Shown: positions 37,801-46,880, numbered from the stretch's first letter. The stretch is 64,000 nt of DNA from Actinacidiphila rubida (GCF_900110255.1 NZ_FODD01000004.1:62001-126000); one strand, 5' to 3'. Notes: generated by a model from the sequence alone, not told the origin. Made by a program: numbers and translations.

Positions 37801-37896
37801 CCGATCGAGTATCCCCGCAGGTCGCCCGGGTGACGAGCCGTTTTCCCTCCCCCGTCACCCCCCGCGCCGGACCGCGCCCGTTGCCCGCGGACCGCG

Positions 37897-38799
37897 TCAG
37901 GTGTGGAGCGCCTGGGCCAGGGCGGCGATCACCGGCGGGCCGACGCGGCAGCAGCCGCCGATGAGGCGGGCCCCGGAGGCGCGCCAGCTGACGGCCCGGG
38001 CGGGGTCGAGGGACGTGCCGCCCGTCCAGGCGCGGGCGTCCGGGTCCCAGCGCTCGCCGCTGTTGGGGTAGGCGACGACCGGTTTGCCGGTGGCCGCCGC
38101 GGCCAGTTCGACGGCGGCGTCCACGTCGGCGGGTGCGCAGCAGTTCACGCCCACGGCCACCACCTCGGGACGTCCGGCGGCCACCGCGAACGCCTCGGCC
38201 AGGGGCTGGCCCGCGCGGGTGCGCTCGCCGTCGACCGTGTAGGAGAGCCACACCGGCACGCCCGTGCCCTCGGCCGCCCGCAGCATGGCCTCCGCCTCGT
38301 CCGCGTCCGGGACGGTCTCCAGCGCCAGCGCGTCCGGAGCGGCCTCGGCGAGCGTCTCGATCCGCGGCCGGTGGAACGCGGCCAGTTCCCGCACCGATCT
38401 GCCGTACCGGCCGCGGTACTCGCTGCCGTCCGCGAGCATCGCCCCGTACGGGCCGACGGACGCCGCGACCCGCACGTCCGTGCCGCCCGCCGCGGCCCGC
38501 CGGGCCAGCTCCACGCTGGAGCGGAGCAGCCGGGCGGCCTCCGCCCGGTCGGTGCCGCGGTGCGCGAAGCCTTCGTACGTCGCCTGGTAGCTGGCCGTGA
38601 TGAGCACCTGCGCCCCCGCCCGGACGTAGGCGGCGTGGGCCGCCTCGATCTGCCCGGGCGCGTCGGCCAGCAGCCGGGCCGACCACAGCGCGTCGGACAG
38701 GTCGCAGCCCTGGTCGGCGAGCTGGTTGGACAGCCCGCCGTCCAGCACCAGCGTCGTGCCGGACGCCAGTACCTGGCCCAGGGGCGCGAGGGTGCTCAT
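37897..38799 (-). CDS. mmuM: Homocysteine S-methyltransferase
   Basis: Encodes 300 residues of the S-methylmethionine/SAM-dependent homocysteine methyltransferase family. Zinc ligands are seen as one Cys in VAVGVNCCAP (near residue 227) and the pair in LIGGCCRVGP (near 285); the barrel start has LDGGLSNQLADQG (here Asp-Gly-Gly-Leu-Ser rather than Asp-Gly-Gly-Met-Gly). It makes methionine from homocysteine. It starts seven bases after the LLM oxidoreductase gene. Hen1 follows 97 bp downstream; Hen1 uses SAM, but a functional link is only positional. Confidence 0.9.
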   Translation of the reverse strand: MSTLAPLGQVLASGTTLVLDGGLSNQLADQGCDLSDALWSARLLADAPGQIEAAHAAYVRAGAQVLITASYQATYEGFAHRGTDRAEAARLLRSSVELARRAAAGGTDVRVAASVGPYGAMLADGSEYRGRYGRSVRELAAFHRPRIETLAEAAPDALALETVPDADEAEAMLRAAEGTGVPVWLSYTVDGERTRAGQPLAEAFAVAAGRPEVVAVGVNCCAPADVDAAVELAAAATGKPVVAYPNSGERWDPDARAWTGGTSLDPARAVSWRASGARLIGGCCRVGPPVIAALAQALHT

Positions 38800-38806
38800 C
38801 GCGGAG

Positions 38807-39730
38807 TCACCCCAGCTGGGCCTGGACCTGCGAGGAGATCAGCTCCAGGTGGTCCAGGTCGTGGAGGTCGAGGATCTGGAGGTAGAACCGGCTCGCGCCC
38901 TGCTCGGCGTACCGCCCGATCTTGTCGACCACCTCGGCGGGCGAGCCGGCCAGGCCGTTCTCCTTCAGCTCGTCGGCCTCGCGGCCGATGGCGGCGGCGC
39001 GCCGGGCCACCTCGGCGTCGTCCCGGCCGACGACCGCGACCAGCGCGTTGGAGTACACCAGGTCGCCGGGGTCCCGGCCGGCCGCCCCGGCCGCTTCCCT
39101 GACGCGGGTGAACTGGGTCCCGGTGTCGGCGACCGACGCGAACGGCACGTTGAACTCGTCGGCGTACCGGGCGGCCAGCTCCGGCGTGCGGCGGGCGCCC
39201 ATGCCGCCGATCAGCACGGGAATCCTCGACTGGGCGGGCTTGGGCAGCGCGGGCGAGTCCTTGAGCTGGTAGAACTGCCCGTCGTAGGTGAAGGTCTCGC
39301 CGGCGGGCGTCCCCCACAGGCCGGTGACGACGGCCAGTTGCTCCTCCAGCCGGCCGAACTTCTCCTTGGGGAACGGGATGCCGTAGGCGGTGTGCTCCGC
39401 CTCGTACCACCCGGCGCCCAGCCCGAACTCGACGCGCCCGCCCGACATCTGGTCGACCTGCGCCACCTGGATGGCGAGGACGCCCGGCAGCCGGAACGTG
39501 CCGGCGGTCATCAGGGTGCCGAGCTTGATCCTGCTGGTCTCGCGGGCCAGGCCGGCCAGGGTGATCCACGCGTCCGTGGGTCCGGGGAAGCCGTCCCCGT
39601 CCCCCATCACCAGATAGTGGTCGGAGCGGAAGAAGGCGTCGAAGCCGAGGTCCTCGGTCGCCTTGGCGACGGCCAGCAGCGTGTCGTAGCTCGCCCCCTG
39701 CTGGGGCTCGGTGAAGATTCGCAGATCCAT
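38807..39730 (-). CDS. LLM-class F420-dependent oxidoreductase
   Basis: Encodes 307 residues of the luciferase-like monooxygenase barrel. Family features: RIFTEPQQGASYDTLLAVAKATEDLGFDAFFRSDHYL at the N-terminus, TSRIKLGTLMTAGTFRLPGVLAIQVAQVDQMSGGRVEFGLGAGWYEAEH (75-125) and IPVLIGGMGARRTPELAARYADEFN. Actinobacterial members of this group use cofactor F420 to reduce or oxidise organic substrates; substrate unknown. The ATG at 39730 gives the conserved MDLRIF start, but GGAGGA touches it; ATG 39745 (MQDGGMD) is an alternative. Cotranscribed with mmuM. Confidence 0.85.
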   Translation of the reverse strand: MDLRIFTEPQQGASYDTLLAVAKATEDLGFDAFFRSDHYLVMGDGDGFPGPTDAWITLAGLARETSRIKLGTLMTAGTFRLPGVLAIQVAQVDQMSGGRVEFGLGAGWYEAEHTAYGIPFPKEKFGRLEEQLAVVTGLWGTPAGETFTYDGQFYQLKDSPALPKPAQSRIPVLIGGMGARRTPELAARYADEFNVPFASVADTGTQFTRVREAAGAAGRDPGDLVYSNALVAVVGRDDAEVARRAAAIGREADELKENGLAGSPAEVVDKIGRYAEQGASRFYLQILDLHDLDHLELISSQVQAQLG

Positions 39731-39822
39731 TCCTCCATCCTGCATCCCTGCCGCCCCGTCCGGGGCGGCGCCCTGCTGTCGGCCCGCGGAACGACCGGTC
39801 GCCCGGCGCACGCGTCCGCCCC

Positions 39823-40233
39823 TCAGCCCCCTTCGTCCCGGGCCAGGCCGCGCACCGCGTCCTTGGCCTCGTCCACCGCGTCCAGCGCCTCGATGCACTG
39901 CCAGTACGCGGCCTCGTCCTCGGCCGAGCTCGTCAGGCCCACCAGCGCGAGGCCGATCTCGCCGAGGAGCACGTGCAGGGCACGCAGCGTGCCGGGCGCG
40001 TCCCGCACACCCGTGAGGCGCGCGGCTCTGGGCGGACCCGCGCCCGTGGCCGCCCCGGGGGGCAGCCCGGGCCCGCGCCGCCGGCCGGACCCCGGCCCCG
40101 CCCCCTCCGCCAGCAGCAGCCCGACCGCCCCGGCCAGCTCGTAGGCCTGCCATGCCTCCGCGAGGACGTCCTCAGGACGCGGGCAGCCCCGCATCCTCCG
40201 CTCCGCCTCCGCCACCAGCCGTGCCGCGTCCAT
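39823..40233 (-). CDS. Small actinobacterial protein of unknown function
   Basis: Encodes 136 residues from ATG 40233 (or 156 from 40293). It is mostly helical: MDAARLVAEAERRMRGC, EDVLAEAWQAYELAGAVGLLLAEG, a Gly/Pro/Arg-rich loop, and a second helical part with LRALHVLLGEIGLALVGL and EDEAAYWQCIEALDAVDEAKDAVRGLA. No catalytic motif or membrane helix is evident. Codon use is like its neighbours, so it is a real gene. Similar short proteins occur in Streptomyces genomes as DUFs; I do not assign one. Confidence 0.6.
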   Translation of the reverse strand: MDAARLVAEAERRMRGCPRPEDVLAEAWQAYELAGAVGLLLAEGAGPGSGRRRGPGLPPGAATGAGPPRAARLTGVRDAPGTLRALHVLLGEIGLALVGLTSSAEDEAAYWQCIEALDAVDEAKDAVRGLARDEGG

Positions 40234-40377
40234 CTCCCGGCCCCCGCTTCCCCGTTCCCACGAGGCGGCCTCGTGCCGCCCCGCCGTCGTCATGTCACCC
40301 AGCGTGACAGAGTCGGCGGGGGCGGGAACGGGCCGGAGCCGGATCTGTGGACAACGGGCCGCCTGTGGACAACTTCG

Positions 40378-40773
40378 TCACCCCGGCGAGTGACCGTCCG
40401 CCTCCGGCCGGGGAAACCGCAGCTCATTGCGGTCGATCTTCGCCGCGAGCGCGGCCAGCGGATCGACGCCCAGCACCTCGCAGAACTGCAGCAGATACGC
40501 CAGCACGTCCGCCACCTCGTCCCTGACGCGGTGGGCGGACGCGGCATCGTCCATCACCGCGGCGGACTGCTCGGGCGTCAGCCACTGGAAGATCTCCAGC
40601 AGTTCCGACGCCTCGACGCTGAGGGCGACGGCGAGGTTCTTCGGCGTGTGGAAGGGCTGCCACCGCCGCGCCGCGGCGAACTCGGCCAGGCGAGCCTGGA
40701 GCGCGGCGAGTCCGGGCACGGGCGACGGCTCGGAGGAGCTGGACTGGGCATCCTGCGCGGGTCGTTCGGTCAC
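40378..40773 (-). CDS. MazG-like nucleotide pyrophosphohydrolase
   Basis: Encodes 131 residues of the all-alpha NTP pyrophosphatase (MazG-like) family. The metal-binding helices are clear: LSVEASELLEIFQWL (E-x-x-E) and VRDEVADVLAYLLQFCE (E-x-x-D). The form (FHTPKNLAVALSVEASEL) is that of the dCTP-pyrophosphatase-like group, which hydrolyses non-canonical or excess nucleoside triphosphates. Its ATG overlaps the stop of the upstream ATPase gene by four bases, so the two are coupled. Confidence 0.88.
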   Translation of the reverse strand: MTERPAQDAQSSSSEPSPVPGLAALQARLAEFAAARRWQPFHTPKNLAVALSVEASELLEIFQWLTPEQSAAVMDDAASAHRVRDEVADVLAYLLQFCEVLGVDPLAALAAKIDRNELRFPRPEADGHSPG

Positions 40774-41984
40774 CCGGACTGGTCTACCTCATCCTGCCGG
40801 CCGGGCGCACCGCCCTGCTCGGCGCCCAGCGCCCGCACCGACACCCCGCCCACGCCCTCCACGCACGCCGCGTCCTGCACCGTGCCCAGGAGCCGGATGT
40901 GCCCGCGGGCCGCGGCGAGGCCCGCGAGCCGCAGCAGTTCGCGCACCTGCCGCCGGTCGAGCCCGAGGTCGAGCCCGTCAGCCAGTACGGTCAGCACCTG
41001 GCCGGCCGGAAGATGCTCGGTGCTGGTGTCCACGTCCAGCACGCCCGGCCCGGTGAGCAGCACCAACGCCTGTGCGAGGAAACGCAGTTCGCCGTCCCCG
41101 AGGCGGTCGATGGGCAGCGTGCCCTGCGGGCCGCGGTCGACCGCGGCGATCACCGCGTCGACGGCCGGGCCGCGCGCGTCGCCCGGCAGCACCGCGGGCA
41201 GCGTGGTCAGCCCCTCGACCGGCCCGCTGCACACCCCGCGCATCGCGTGGACGAGCGCGGCGTGCCGCGTGGCGCACTCCCCCTCCGTCCTGGCCAGCAC
41301 CGCCGAGAGGTTGTCGCACGCCTCGCGCAGCCGGCCGTCGCCGAGCGGCACGGCCGCGCGCATCAACTCCGGCCGCGGCGCGACCGGGAACACCCCGCGC
41401 AGCGCGACGACCACCTGCTCGGCCGCGGCCAGCACCAGCCGCTGCCCGTCGGTGCGCCCGGCGACGCGCAACGGCAGCAGCGCTGTGGCGAGCAGGTCGT
41501 CGGGCAGCGGTGCCCGGGTGACCGGGACGACACCGGCGGTGTGCCACGCGGCCTGCACCGAGGACCGGGCCGGGTCCCGCAAAGCGGTCGTCAGCAACGT
41601 CTCCCCCGCGCCGGTGAGCCGTTCGCCGACGATGCGCAGGCAGGGTTCGGCCTGGATCGCGACGTCGAGCCGCACCGGGCCGACCGGGCCGGTGACCGTG
41701 CAGCCGATCCGGAAGCCGCGCCTGCCCTCCGCGTCGGGCAAGGCGGCCTGCGGCACGCACGCGGCCGCGCCCCCGCGCACCACCGTGCCGAAGACCTCCT
41801 CCAGCGAGGCGCCGCAGGCCAGCCGGCCGAGCGCGGCGAGCCCTTCGAGCACGCTGGACTTGCCCGTGCCGCTGCCGCCGGTGAGCAGGGTCAGCGGCCC
41901 GAAGGAGAACGTGGCTCCCCGGTGCGACTTGAAGGCCGACAGCCGCAGTTCGGTGACGACGGGCCGGTGGTGCCTGGTGCTCAT
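40770..41984 (-). CDS. RecF-like AAA ATPase coupled to MazG
   Basis: Encodes 404 residues. It starts like RecF/SMC-type ATPases, with VTELRLSAFKSHRGATFSFGPLTLLTG then Walker A GGSGTGKSS (about 35-43). Near the C-terminus are LGDGELRFLAQALVLLTGPGVLDVDTSTEH and IRLLGTVQD, which match the signature and Walker B regions of this AAA_21-like class, but the second Walker B acidic residue is replaced by a Thr-Ser pair (VLDVDTST), so hydrolysis may be slow or absent. No coiled coil or nuclease domain is visible. The overlap with the MazG gene suggests joint action on nucleotides or nucleic acids; the role is unknown. Confidence 0.75.
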   Translation of the reverse strand: MSTRHHRPVVTELRLSAFKSHRGATFSFGPLTLLTGGSGTGKSSVLEGLAALGRLACGASLEEVFGTVVRGGAAACVPQAALPDAEGRRGFRIGCTVTGPVGPVRLDVAIQAEPCLRIVGERLTGAGETLLTTALRDPARSSVQAAWHTAGVVPVTRAPLPDDLLATALLPLRVAGRTDGQRLVLAAAEQVVVALRGVFPVAPRPELMRAAVPLGDGRLREACDNLSAVLARTEGECATRHAALVHAMRGVCSGPVEGLTTLPAVLPGDARGPAVDAVIAAVDRGPQGTLPIDRLGDGELRFLAQALVLLTGPGVLDVDTSTEHLPAGQVLTVLADGLDLGLDRRQVRELLRLAGLAAARGHIRLLGTVQDAACVEGVGGVSVRALGAEQGGAPGRQDEVDQSG

Positions 41985-42121
41985 GGGCGCGAACGTAACG
42001 AGCCCGACGGCCGCCGAACCGTTCCAGCGGGCGAGGGTTCCTTCGAAAGAAGGACAACACGCATGATTCGCGTGGCCGGTGGATAACGGGCCCTCGCGAC
42101 GGCGCCCAGTAGCGTGGCCGC

Positions 42122-42709
42122 GTGACGAGGACGACGGGCACATCGGGGACGGCGAAGGACGCGGGGACGACTCCCCGGTACGTGGCGCTTCTGCGCGGCA
42201 TCAATGTCGGCGGCCACAACAAGGTGCCCATGCAGACACTCCGCGAGCTGCTGGCCGGGATCGGCGGCACCGAGGTGCGCACCCATCTGCAGAGCGGCAA
42301 CGCGGTGTTCGCCCACGACGAGCGCGACCCGGCGCTGCTGGCCGCCGATCTGGAGCGGGCGCTCGCCGACGAACTCGGCCTGACCATCACCTGCATGGTG
42401 CGCACCGGCGCGGATCTGCGCCGCGTCGTGGATGCGAACCCCTACGCGATGGACGACGTCAACGGCTCGCGTTTCCTGGTGGTGTTCCTGTCCGGGCCCG
42501 TCCCGCTGGACAAGCTCGCCGCCATCGACCGGAGCACGTACGCGCCGGACAGCCTGGAGCCGGGCGAGCGGGAGATCTACGGGCACTTTCCGGACGGCAT
42601 CCGGGACTCGAAGCTGGCGGCGCTGCTGACCGACCGCCGTCTCGGGGTGAGCGCGACCGCCCGCAACTGGAACACGGTGACCAAGCTGCTGGAGTTCGCT
42701 GAGGCATGA
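42122..42709 (+). CDS. DUF1697 family protein
   Basis: Encodes 195 residues of the DUF1697 family. The signature YVALLRGINVGGHNKVPMQTLRELLAGIGGTEVRTHLQSGNAVF is at residues 20-64 and NWNTVTKLLEFA closes the protein. The function of the family is unknown. A GTG start lies very close to a TAGCGT hexamer, so the mRNA may be leaderless. It is divergent from the ATPase/MazG pair. Confidence 0.88.
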   Translation: MTRTTGTSGTAKDAGTTPRYVALLRGINVGGHNKVPMQTLRELLAGIGGTEVRTHLQSGNAVFAHDERDPALLAADLERALADELGLTITCMVRTGADLRRVVDANPYAMDDVNGSRFLVVFLSGPVPLDKLAAIDRSTYAPDSLEPGEREIYGHFPDGIRDSKLAALLTDRRLGVSATARNWNTVTKLLEFAEA

Positions 42710-42728
42710 CGCCCCGGCATGACATGGG

Positions 42729-42767
42729 CCGGGGCCCGTCCGGCGGATCGCGGCGGACGGGCCCCGG
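42729..42767. terminator. Bidirectional terminator between DUF1697 and GH27 genes
   Basis: A perfect 14-bp stem (42729-42742 with 42754-42767) lies 19 bp after one stop codon and 17 bp after the other, between convergent genes. Confidence 0.8.
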
Positions 42768-42784
42768 GGTGGAGGAGCGCGGAC

Positions 42785-44950
42785 CTACGGCTTCACGGCG
42801 AGGGCGAAGACGTGGATCGCGGGCTGGTTCGGCAGGGTCACGGTGCGCACCGTCTTGCCCGCGGTGAGCGGGACGGTGTTGGAGAACACCCGGTAGCTGA
42901 CGCCGAAGTTGGCGGGACCGGCCTGGGTGTTGCGGTGGTCCATCGTGAGCACGGTCTTCGCGCCGTAGTCCGTGGTGGTCGAGCAGCACCAGTTCGGGAA
43001 GCCGAGCGTGCCGGTGCTGGTCGTGCCGTCGGTGTACGTGACGACGACCGGGCCGGAGGTGAAGCCCGTCTCGGTGCCGAGGAAGGCCAGCGCGCTGCCC
43101 TGGCCCGTGAGTTCGACGGCCTGGCCGCCGGTCGCCACGTTGTCGGGGGTGCCGGGCGCGGCGGCCGGCCAGGTGAAGGACGCGCCGTCGGAGGTGACGG
43201 TGGCGCCGGGGGTCGCGCCGGCCGCGGCGAGCGCGTCAGCGGAGTAACTGTCGCCGCCGCCGTCCAGGTTGCCCGGCGCGGTGTCGCTCTCCAGAGTGGC
43301 ACCGACATTGTTGAAGGCGTCGGCGAGCGTCGGGTAGGGCACCACGCTGGTGATCGTCAGCGGTCCGCTCACCGAGTCGGCGCCGGCCGGCGCGGCGACG
43401 TACCGCGCGGTGGCGGTGACGGTGCTGACCGTGGTGCCGGGTGACGCCTTGGGCGCGGTGACGGTGACCGTCGTGGTGGCGGTCTGCCCGGGGTCCACCC
43501 GGTTGATGCGGACCGACGACGGGGTGACGGTCCAGCCGGCGGGCGCGGTGAGCGTCAGCGTGGTGGCGGACAGGCCGGTCGCCCCGTGGTCGGTCAGGCC
43601 GACGGTGTAGGTGCCGGGGTGGGCGGCGGTGCTGACGTCCTTCCAGGTCAGGGCAGTGGCGGGCGCGGTGGAGCGGTCGCCGCCAGCGCTGACCCGGTAC
43701 AGGACGGTGGCGTGCGGCGGGACGTCCGCGGCGATGGTGCCGGTGGTCCGGGTGACGTGCTTGGTCACCAGGTCCTTGAGCAGGAACGACGAGCCGGGGC
43801 CGAAGCCGGCCGCGGCGGCCGACGTGGTGACGGTCTGCGCGGAGTCCGACTCGTTGAACAGCGCGACCGCGCGGTCGCCGTTCGCGAGCGGCTTGGACAG
43901 CACGTCGTAGCCGTCGCCGTGCTGGACGACCCGCCCCTGGAGGCCGGTCGGGTCCTGGTCGACGGCGATGACGTCGGGGTTGCCGAGGACGGCGAGGGCG
44001 TCCGCGGACAGATGGGTGAGGTCCGTGCTGGAGATGAGCGGGGCGGCCATGACGGACCACAGCGACATCTGGCTCTGGATCTCGTCGCGGGTCAGCCCGG
44101 AGTCGCCGGCGAGCAGGAAGTCCGGGTCGTTCCAGCGGCCCGGCCGCTGGAGGTCGGCCAGGCCCACGTTGTAGCCGTAGTTGTACTTCAGGGAGCTCCA
44201 CTTGGCGCCGGCGCTCTCCTGGCCGAGGGCGACGTCGGCGCCCTCGCGCCAGAGGTTGCCGACCTCGGCGGACCAGCCGATGACGGTGTCCCAGTCGGGC
44301 CCGCCCTCGAAGTACGCGGGCGCGGACACCGAGAAGACCATGGGGCGGCCGGTGTTGAGCATCGCCTGGCTCCACGCCGCGTAGGTGTCGTGGTAGCTCT
44401 GCTCGTCGGTCTCGCCGGTTTTCGTCGGCACGTTGCAGCCGTCGAGCTTGACGTAGTCGACGCCCCACTTCGCGAACAGGTCGGCGTCCTGCTGCCAGTG
44501 GCCGAGGGAGCCGGGGTAGCCGCCGCAGGTGGCTGTTCCGGCGTCCTCGTAGATGCCGAACTTCAGCCCCATCGCGTGGAGTTGCTGCCCCACGTAGTCC
44601 ATGCCGTGCGGGAACTTCAACGGGTCGGCGACGAGGTTGCCGGAGCTGTCGCGGGTGTGCGCCATCCAGCAGTCGTCGGTGGTGACGGTGTCGTAGCCCT
44701 TGGCGGCCAGTCCGGTGCTCACCAGCGCGCGTGCGTTGCCGAGGATGGTGTTCTCGTCGATGTCGCACTGGTAGTACGACCAGTCGTTCCAGCCCATGGG
44801 CGGCGTGGGCGCGTAGTTGGGGTACTGCGCGGCGGCCGCGGGTGGAGCGGCGAGCGCCGCGGGCGCGGCCACGAGTCCGGCGAGTGCGAGGGCGAGCGAG
44901 CCGCATCCGGCGGCTGCGATGCGCAGCCGCCGGGCGAGAGGTGATGTCAC
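42785..44950 (-). CDS. Secreted GH27 alpha-galactosidase with NEW3 and C-terminal NPCBM-like domains
   Basis: Encodes 721 residues from GTG 44950, which has GAGG ten bases upstream. A signal peptide with an Arg-rich start covers about 1-41. The GH27 barrel runs from TPPMGWNDWSYYQCDI: the nucleophile is the Asp in DYVKLDGCN (near 170), and an acid/base candidate is the Asp in LWREGADVAL (near 250); RWNDPDFL is also kept. A beta-sandwich follows to about 500. Then come a NEW3 (alpha-galactosidase-associated) domain with LTLTAPAGWTVTP, and a C-terminal jelly roll with DTAPGNLDGGGDSYSADAL, of the NPCBM-like type. It removes alpha-galactosyl groups from galactomannan or raffinose-like sugars outside the cell. 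Confidence 0.92.
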   Translation of the reverse strand: MTSPLARRLRIAAAGCGSLALALAGLVAAPAALAAPPAAAAQYPNYAPTPPMGWNDWSYYQCDIDENTILGNARALVSTGLAAKGYDTVTTDDCWMAHTRDSSGNLVADPLKFPHGMDYVGQQLHAMGLKFGIYEDAGTATCGGYPGSLGHWQQDADLFAKWGVDYVKLDGCNVPTKTGETDEQSYHDTYAAWSQAMLNTGRPMVFSVSAPAYFEGGPDWDTVIGWSAEVGNLWREGADVALGQESAGAKWSSLKYNYGYNVGLADLQRPGRWNDPDFLLAGDSGLTRDEIQSQMSLWSVMAAPLISSTDLTHLSADALAVLGNPDVIAVDQDPTGLQGRVVQHGDGYDVLSKPLANGDRAVALFNESDSAQTVTTSAAAAGFGPGSSFLLKDLVTKHVTRTTGTIAADVPPHATVLYRVSAGGDRSTAPATALTWKDVSTAAHPGTYTVGLTDHGATGLSATTLTLTAPAGWTVTPSSVRINRVDPGQTATTTVTVTAPKASPGTTVSTVTATARYVAAPAGADSVSGPLTITSVVPYPTLADAFNNVGATLESDTAPGNLDGGGDSYSADALAAAGATPGATVTSDGASFTWPAAAPGTPDNVATGGQAVELTGQGSALAFLGTETGFTSGPVVVTYTDGTTSTGTLGFPNWCCSTTTDYGAKTVLTMDHRNTQAGPANFGVSYRVFSNTVPLTAGKTVRTVTLPNQPAIHVFALAVKP

Positions 44951-45012
44951 GGGGGCAACCTCACTGATCGGTCGGGCCGCCGGAGCGGCTGATCCAGAAC
45001 CGTTGCGAGGTA

Positions 45013-45042
45013 TATCTAGGCAGTCCTGCACAGACATGACAA
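45013..45042 (-). promoter_or_regulatory. Promoter of the GH27 gene
   Basis: On the minus strand TTGTCA (45042-45037), an 18-base spacer and TAGATA (45018-45013) form a good sigma-70-like promoter, 63 bp before the start. The rest of 44951-45292 has the DeoR terminator hairpin and no gene. Confidence 0.55.
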
Positions 45043-45230
45043 GAGTCTGGCGCCAACACGCAGAAACACGCAGCGCCGCACACGCGGTGTGCGCAGTCGG
45101 ATTCCCCTGGCCCGTGCCGCGTCGGAGCTGGTGACGGTGATTCAGGGCCGTCGCGCGTACACGGGGACGCCGCTCACGCCCGCGCTCACCTGCCCGGGCA
45201 CCGGGGGCGGCAGCCATCCCCGGCGGCACC

Positions 45231-45253
45231 GCGCGGTCCCGACGGGACCGCGC
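45231..45253 (-). terminator. Terminator of the DeoR-type gene
   Basis: A perfect 10-bp stem gcgcggtccc/gggaccgcgc with a three-base loop, 40 bp after the regulator stop. Confidence 0.65.
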
Positions 45254-45292
45254 AGCCAAGGGGCACCGGCGTCCGTGCGGTAGGGCGCCGCG

Positions 45293-46078
45293 TCAGACGC
45301 ACTGCACCTCGACGCCCTGCGCGGTGAACCGCTCGACCAGCTCCTCGGGAGCGTCCTTGTCGGTGATCAGCACCGCGATCGCGGCGATGTCGCAGACCTG
45401 GGCGAACGCGCGCTTGCCGAGCTTGGTGGAGTCGGCGACCACGATGACCTTCTCGGCGCGCTCCGCCATCGCGCGGTTCGCGCTGGCCTCGCCCTCGTCG
45501 TGGGTGGCCGCGCCGAACCGGGGGTCGACCGCGTTCACGCCGAGGATCGCGTAGTCGAGCGAGATGGCCTGGAGCACCATGGTGGCCAACGGACCCGTCA
45601 GCTCGTAGGAGTTGGGCCTGGCCACCCCACCGGTGACGACCGTCTTCACGTAGGGCCGCACGGCCAGCTCGTTGGCGATGTTGATCGCGTTGGTGACGAT
45701 GGTCAGCGCGGTCGCGGTGCCGCGGTCGGCGATGTCGGCGCGGATCGCCAGCTCCCGGGCGACGTCCGACGCGGTGGTCCCGCCGTTGACGCCGACCACC
45801 GCGCCCGGCGGGACCAGGCCGGCCGCCGCCTTGGCGATGCGGTGCTTCTCGTCGGCCTGGCGCGCGGCCTTGTAGCGCAGCGGCAGGTCGTAGGCGACAC
45901 CACTGAGCACGGCTCCGCCGCGGGTGCGGGTCAGCAGCTGCTGCCGCGCCAGTTCCTCCATGTCGCGCCGGACCGTCGCCGTGGAGACGCCGAGCAGTTC
46001 GGCCGCCTCGGCGACCTGGATGCGGCCCTTGTCGCCCAGGACCTCCAGCAGCCGCGTCCACCGCTCGTGCGTGCCCAT
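45293..46078 (-). CDS. DeoR/GlpR-family transcriptional regulator
   Basis: Encodes 261 residues. The N-terminal DeoR helix-turn-helix is RIQVAEAAELLGVSTATVRRDMEELARQQLLTRTRGGAV (19-57). The effector domain is the sugar-phosphate isomerase-like DeoRC fold with GVNGGTTASDVARELA and ILGVNAVDPRFGAATHDEGEASANRAMAERAEKVIVVADSTKLGKRAF. It senses a phosphorylated sugar. The GH27 alpha-galactosidase is the next gene on the same strand, but has its own promoter, so control of it is a guess. Confidence 0.9.
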   Translation of the reverse strand: MGTHERWTRLLEVLGDKGRIQVAEAAELLGVSTATVRRDMEELARQQLLTRTRGGAVLSGVAYDLPLRYKAARQADEKHRIAKAAAGLVPPGAVVGVNGGTTASDVARELAIRADIADRGTATALTIVTNAINIANELAVRPYVKTVVTGGVARPNSYELTGPLATMVLQAISLDYAILGVNAVDPRFGAATHDEGEASANRAMAERAEKVIVVADSTKLGKRAFAQVCDIAAIAVLITDKDAPEELVERFTAQGVEVQCV

Positions 46079-46415
46079 CGCCGCCCCGCTCTCCGCCGTC
46101 GCCCGTTGCCCCGTACCCCGCCGCCCGTCCACCGGAAGGGCGGGCTGCCGAGATTACCGCGCGCACGGTCGCGGAGTACCCGCCCTGCGGGCACCTGCTC
46201 GTTCGTGACACATCGCGCACGAACGCGTCACATCCGCGCATCGTCTCGCACGCCCGTGCAGGTCGCCGCCCCCGCTGCCCTTGCGCGCTCGGCGGCGGCG
46301 AACCGCGCAACGGCGGAGCGCGGCGCTCGGCACGACGCGCGGCACGACGCACGGCCCCCGCACGGCCCGGCGCTCGGCGCTCGCCGCCCCGTCGGCGGGT
46401 GGCGTCCGAGCCCGG

Positions 46416-46465
46416 GTGTCCGGACCTGCGGTCGGTGCCCGTGTCCGGACCTGCGGTCAGTGCCG
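46416..46465. repeat. 25-bp tandem repeat, two copies
   Basis: Two adjacent copies (46416-46440 and 46441-46465) that begin gtgtccggacctgcggtc and differ at two positions are followed by shorter gtcagtgg(g)ccggt repeats up to the VOC gene start. The rest of the 46079-46508 gap is GC-rich without a gene. Confidence 0.75.
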
Positions 46466-46508
46466 TTGTCAGTGGGCCGGTGTCAGTGGCCGGTGCCAGG
46501 ATGGGCGG

Positions 46509-46880
46509 ATGCTGAGGATGGGTTCTGTGGTGATGGGCGTCGCGGACATGGAACGCGCCGCGGCCTTCTGGAAGGCGGCGCTGGAGTACGTGCCGCGCGA
46601 GGAGATGTCGGACGACTGGGTGGTGCTGGTCCCGGCGCGAGGGGCGGGCCCGCAGCTCTCCCTCGGTCTGAGCGAGACGCCGGTGCAGGACCGCCCCCGG
46701 GTCCACCTGGACCTGTACGCCGGTGACGCCGCGGACCAGGCCGCGGAGGTGGAGCGCCTGGTGGCCCTCGGGGCGACGCGGGTGGACTGGGACGCGTATC
46801 CGGACGACGCGGACTTCGTCGTCCTCGCCGACACCGAGGGCAACCGCTTCTGCGTCATCGACACCGGCCACGGCGGCTGA
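46509..46880 (+). CDS. VOC (glyoxalase/bleomycin-resistance) family protein
   Basis: Encodes 123 residues, a single VOC unit. The N-terminal strand and helix are VVMGVADMERAAAFWKAALEYV and the C-terminal strand is FVVLADTEGNRFCVIDTG, with the possible metal ligand Glu absent at the usual end position, as in many actinobacterial VOC members. The middle VHLDLYAGD matches the second half-site. Function unknown; such proteins bind or transform small molecules. Alternative ATG at 46518. Confidence 0.8.
   Translation: MLRMGSVVMGVADMERAAAFWKAALEYVPREEMSDDWVVLVPARGAGPQLSLGLSETPVQDRPRVHLDLYAGDAADQAAEVERLVALGATRVDWDAYPDDADFVVLADTEGNRFCVIDTGHGG

Noticed and set aside
37801-37896. A terminator between mmuM and hen1
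   Set aside because: No stable dyad found in the 96-bp gap; cotranscription remains possible.
46416-46508. Repeats that might be a CRISPR array or an origin iteron set
   Set aside because: Only two adjacent 25-bp copies with no spacers, no cas or replication genes.
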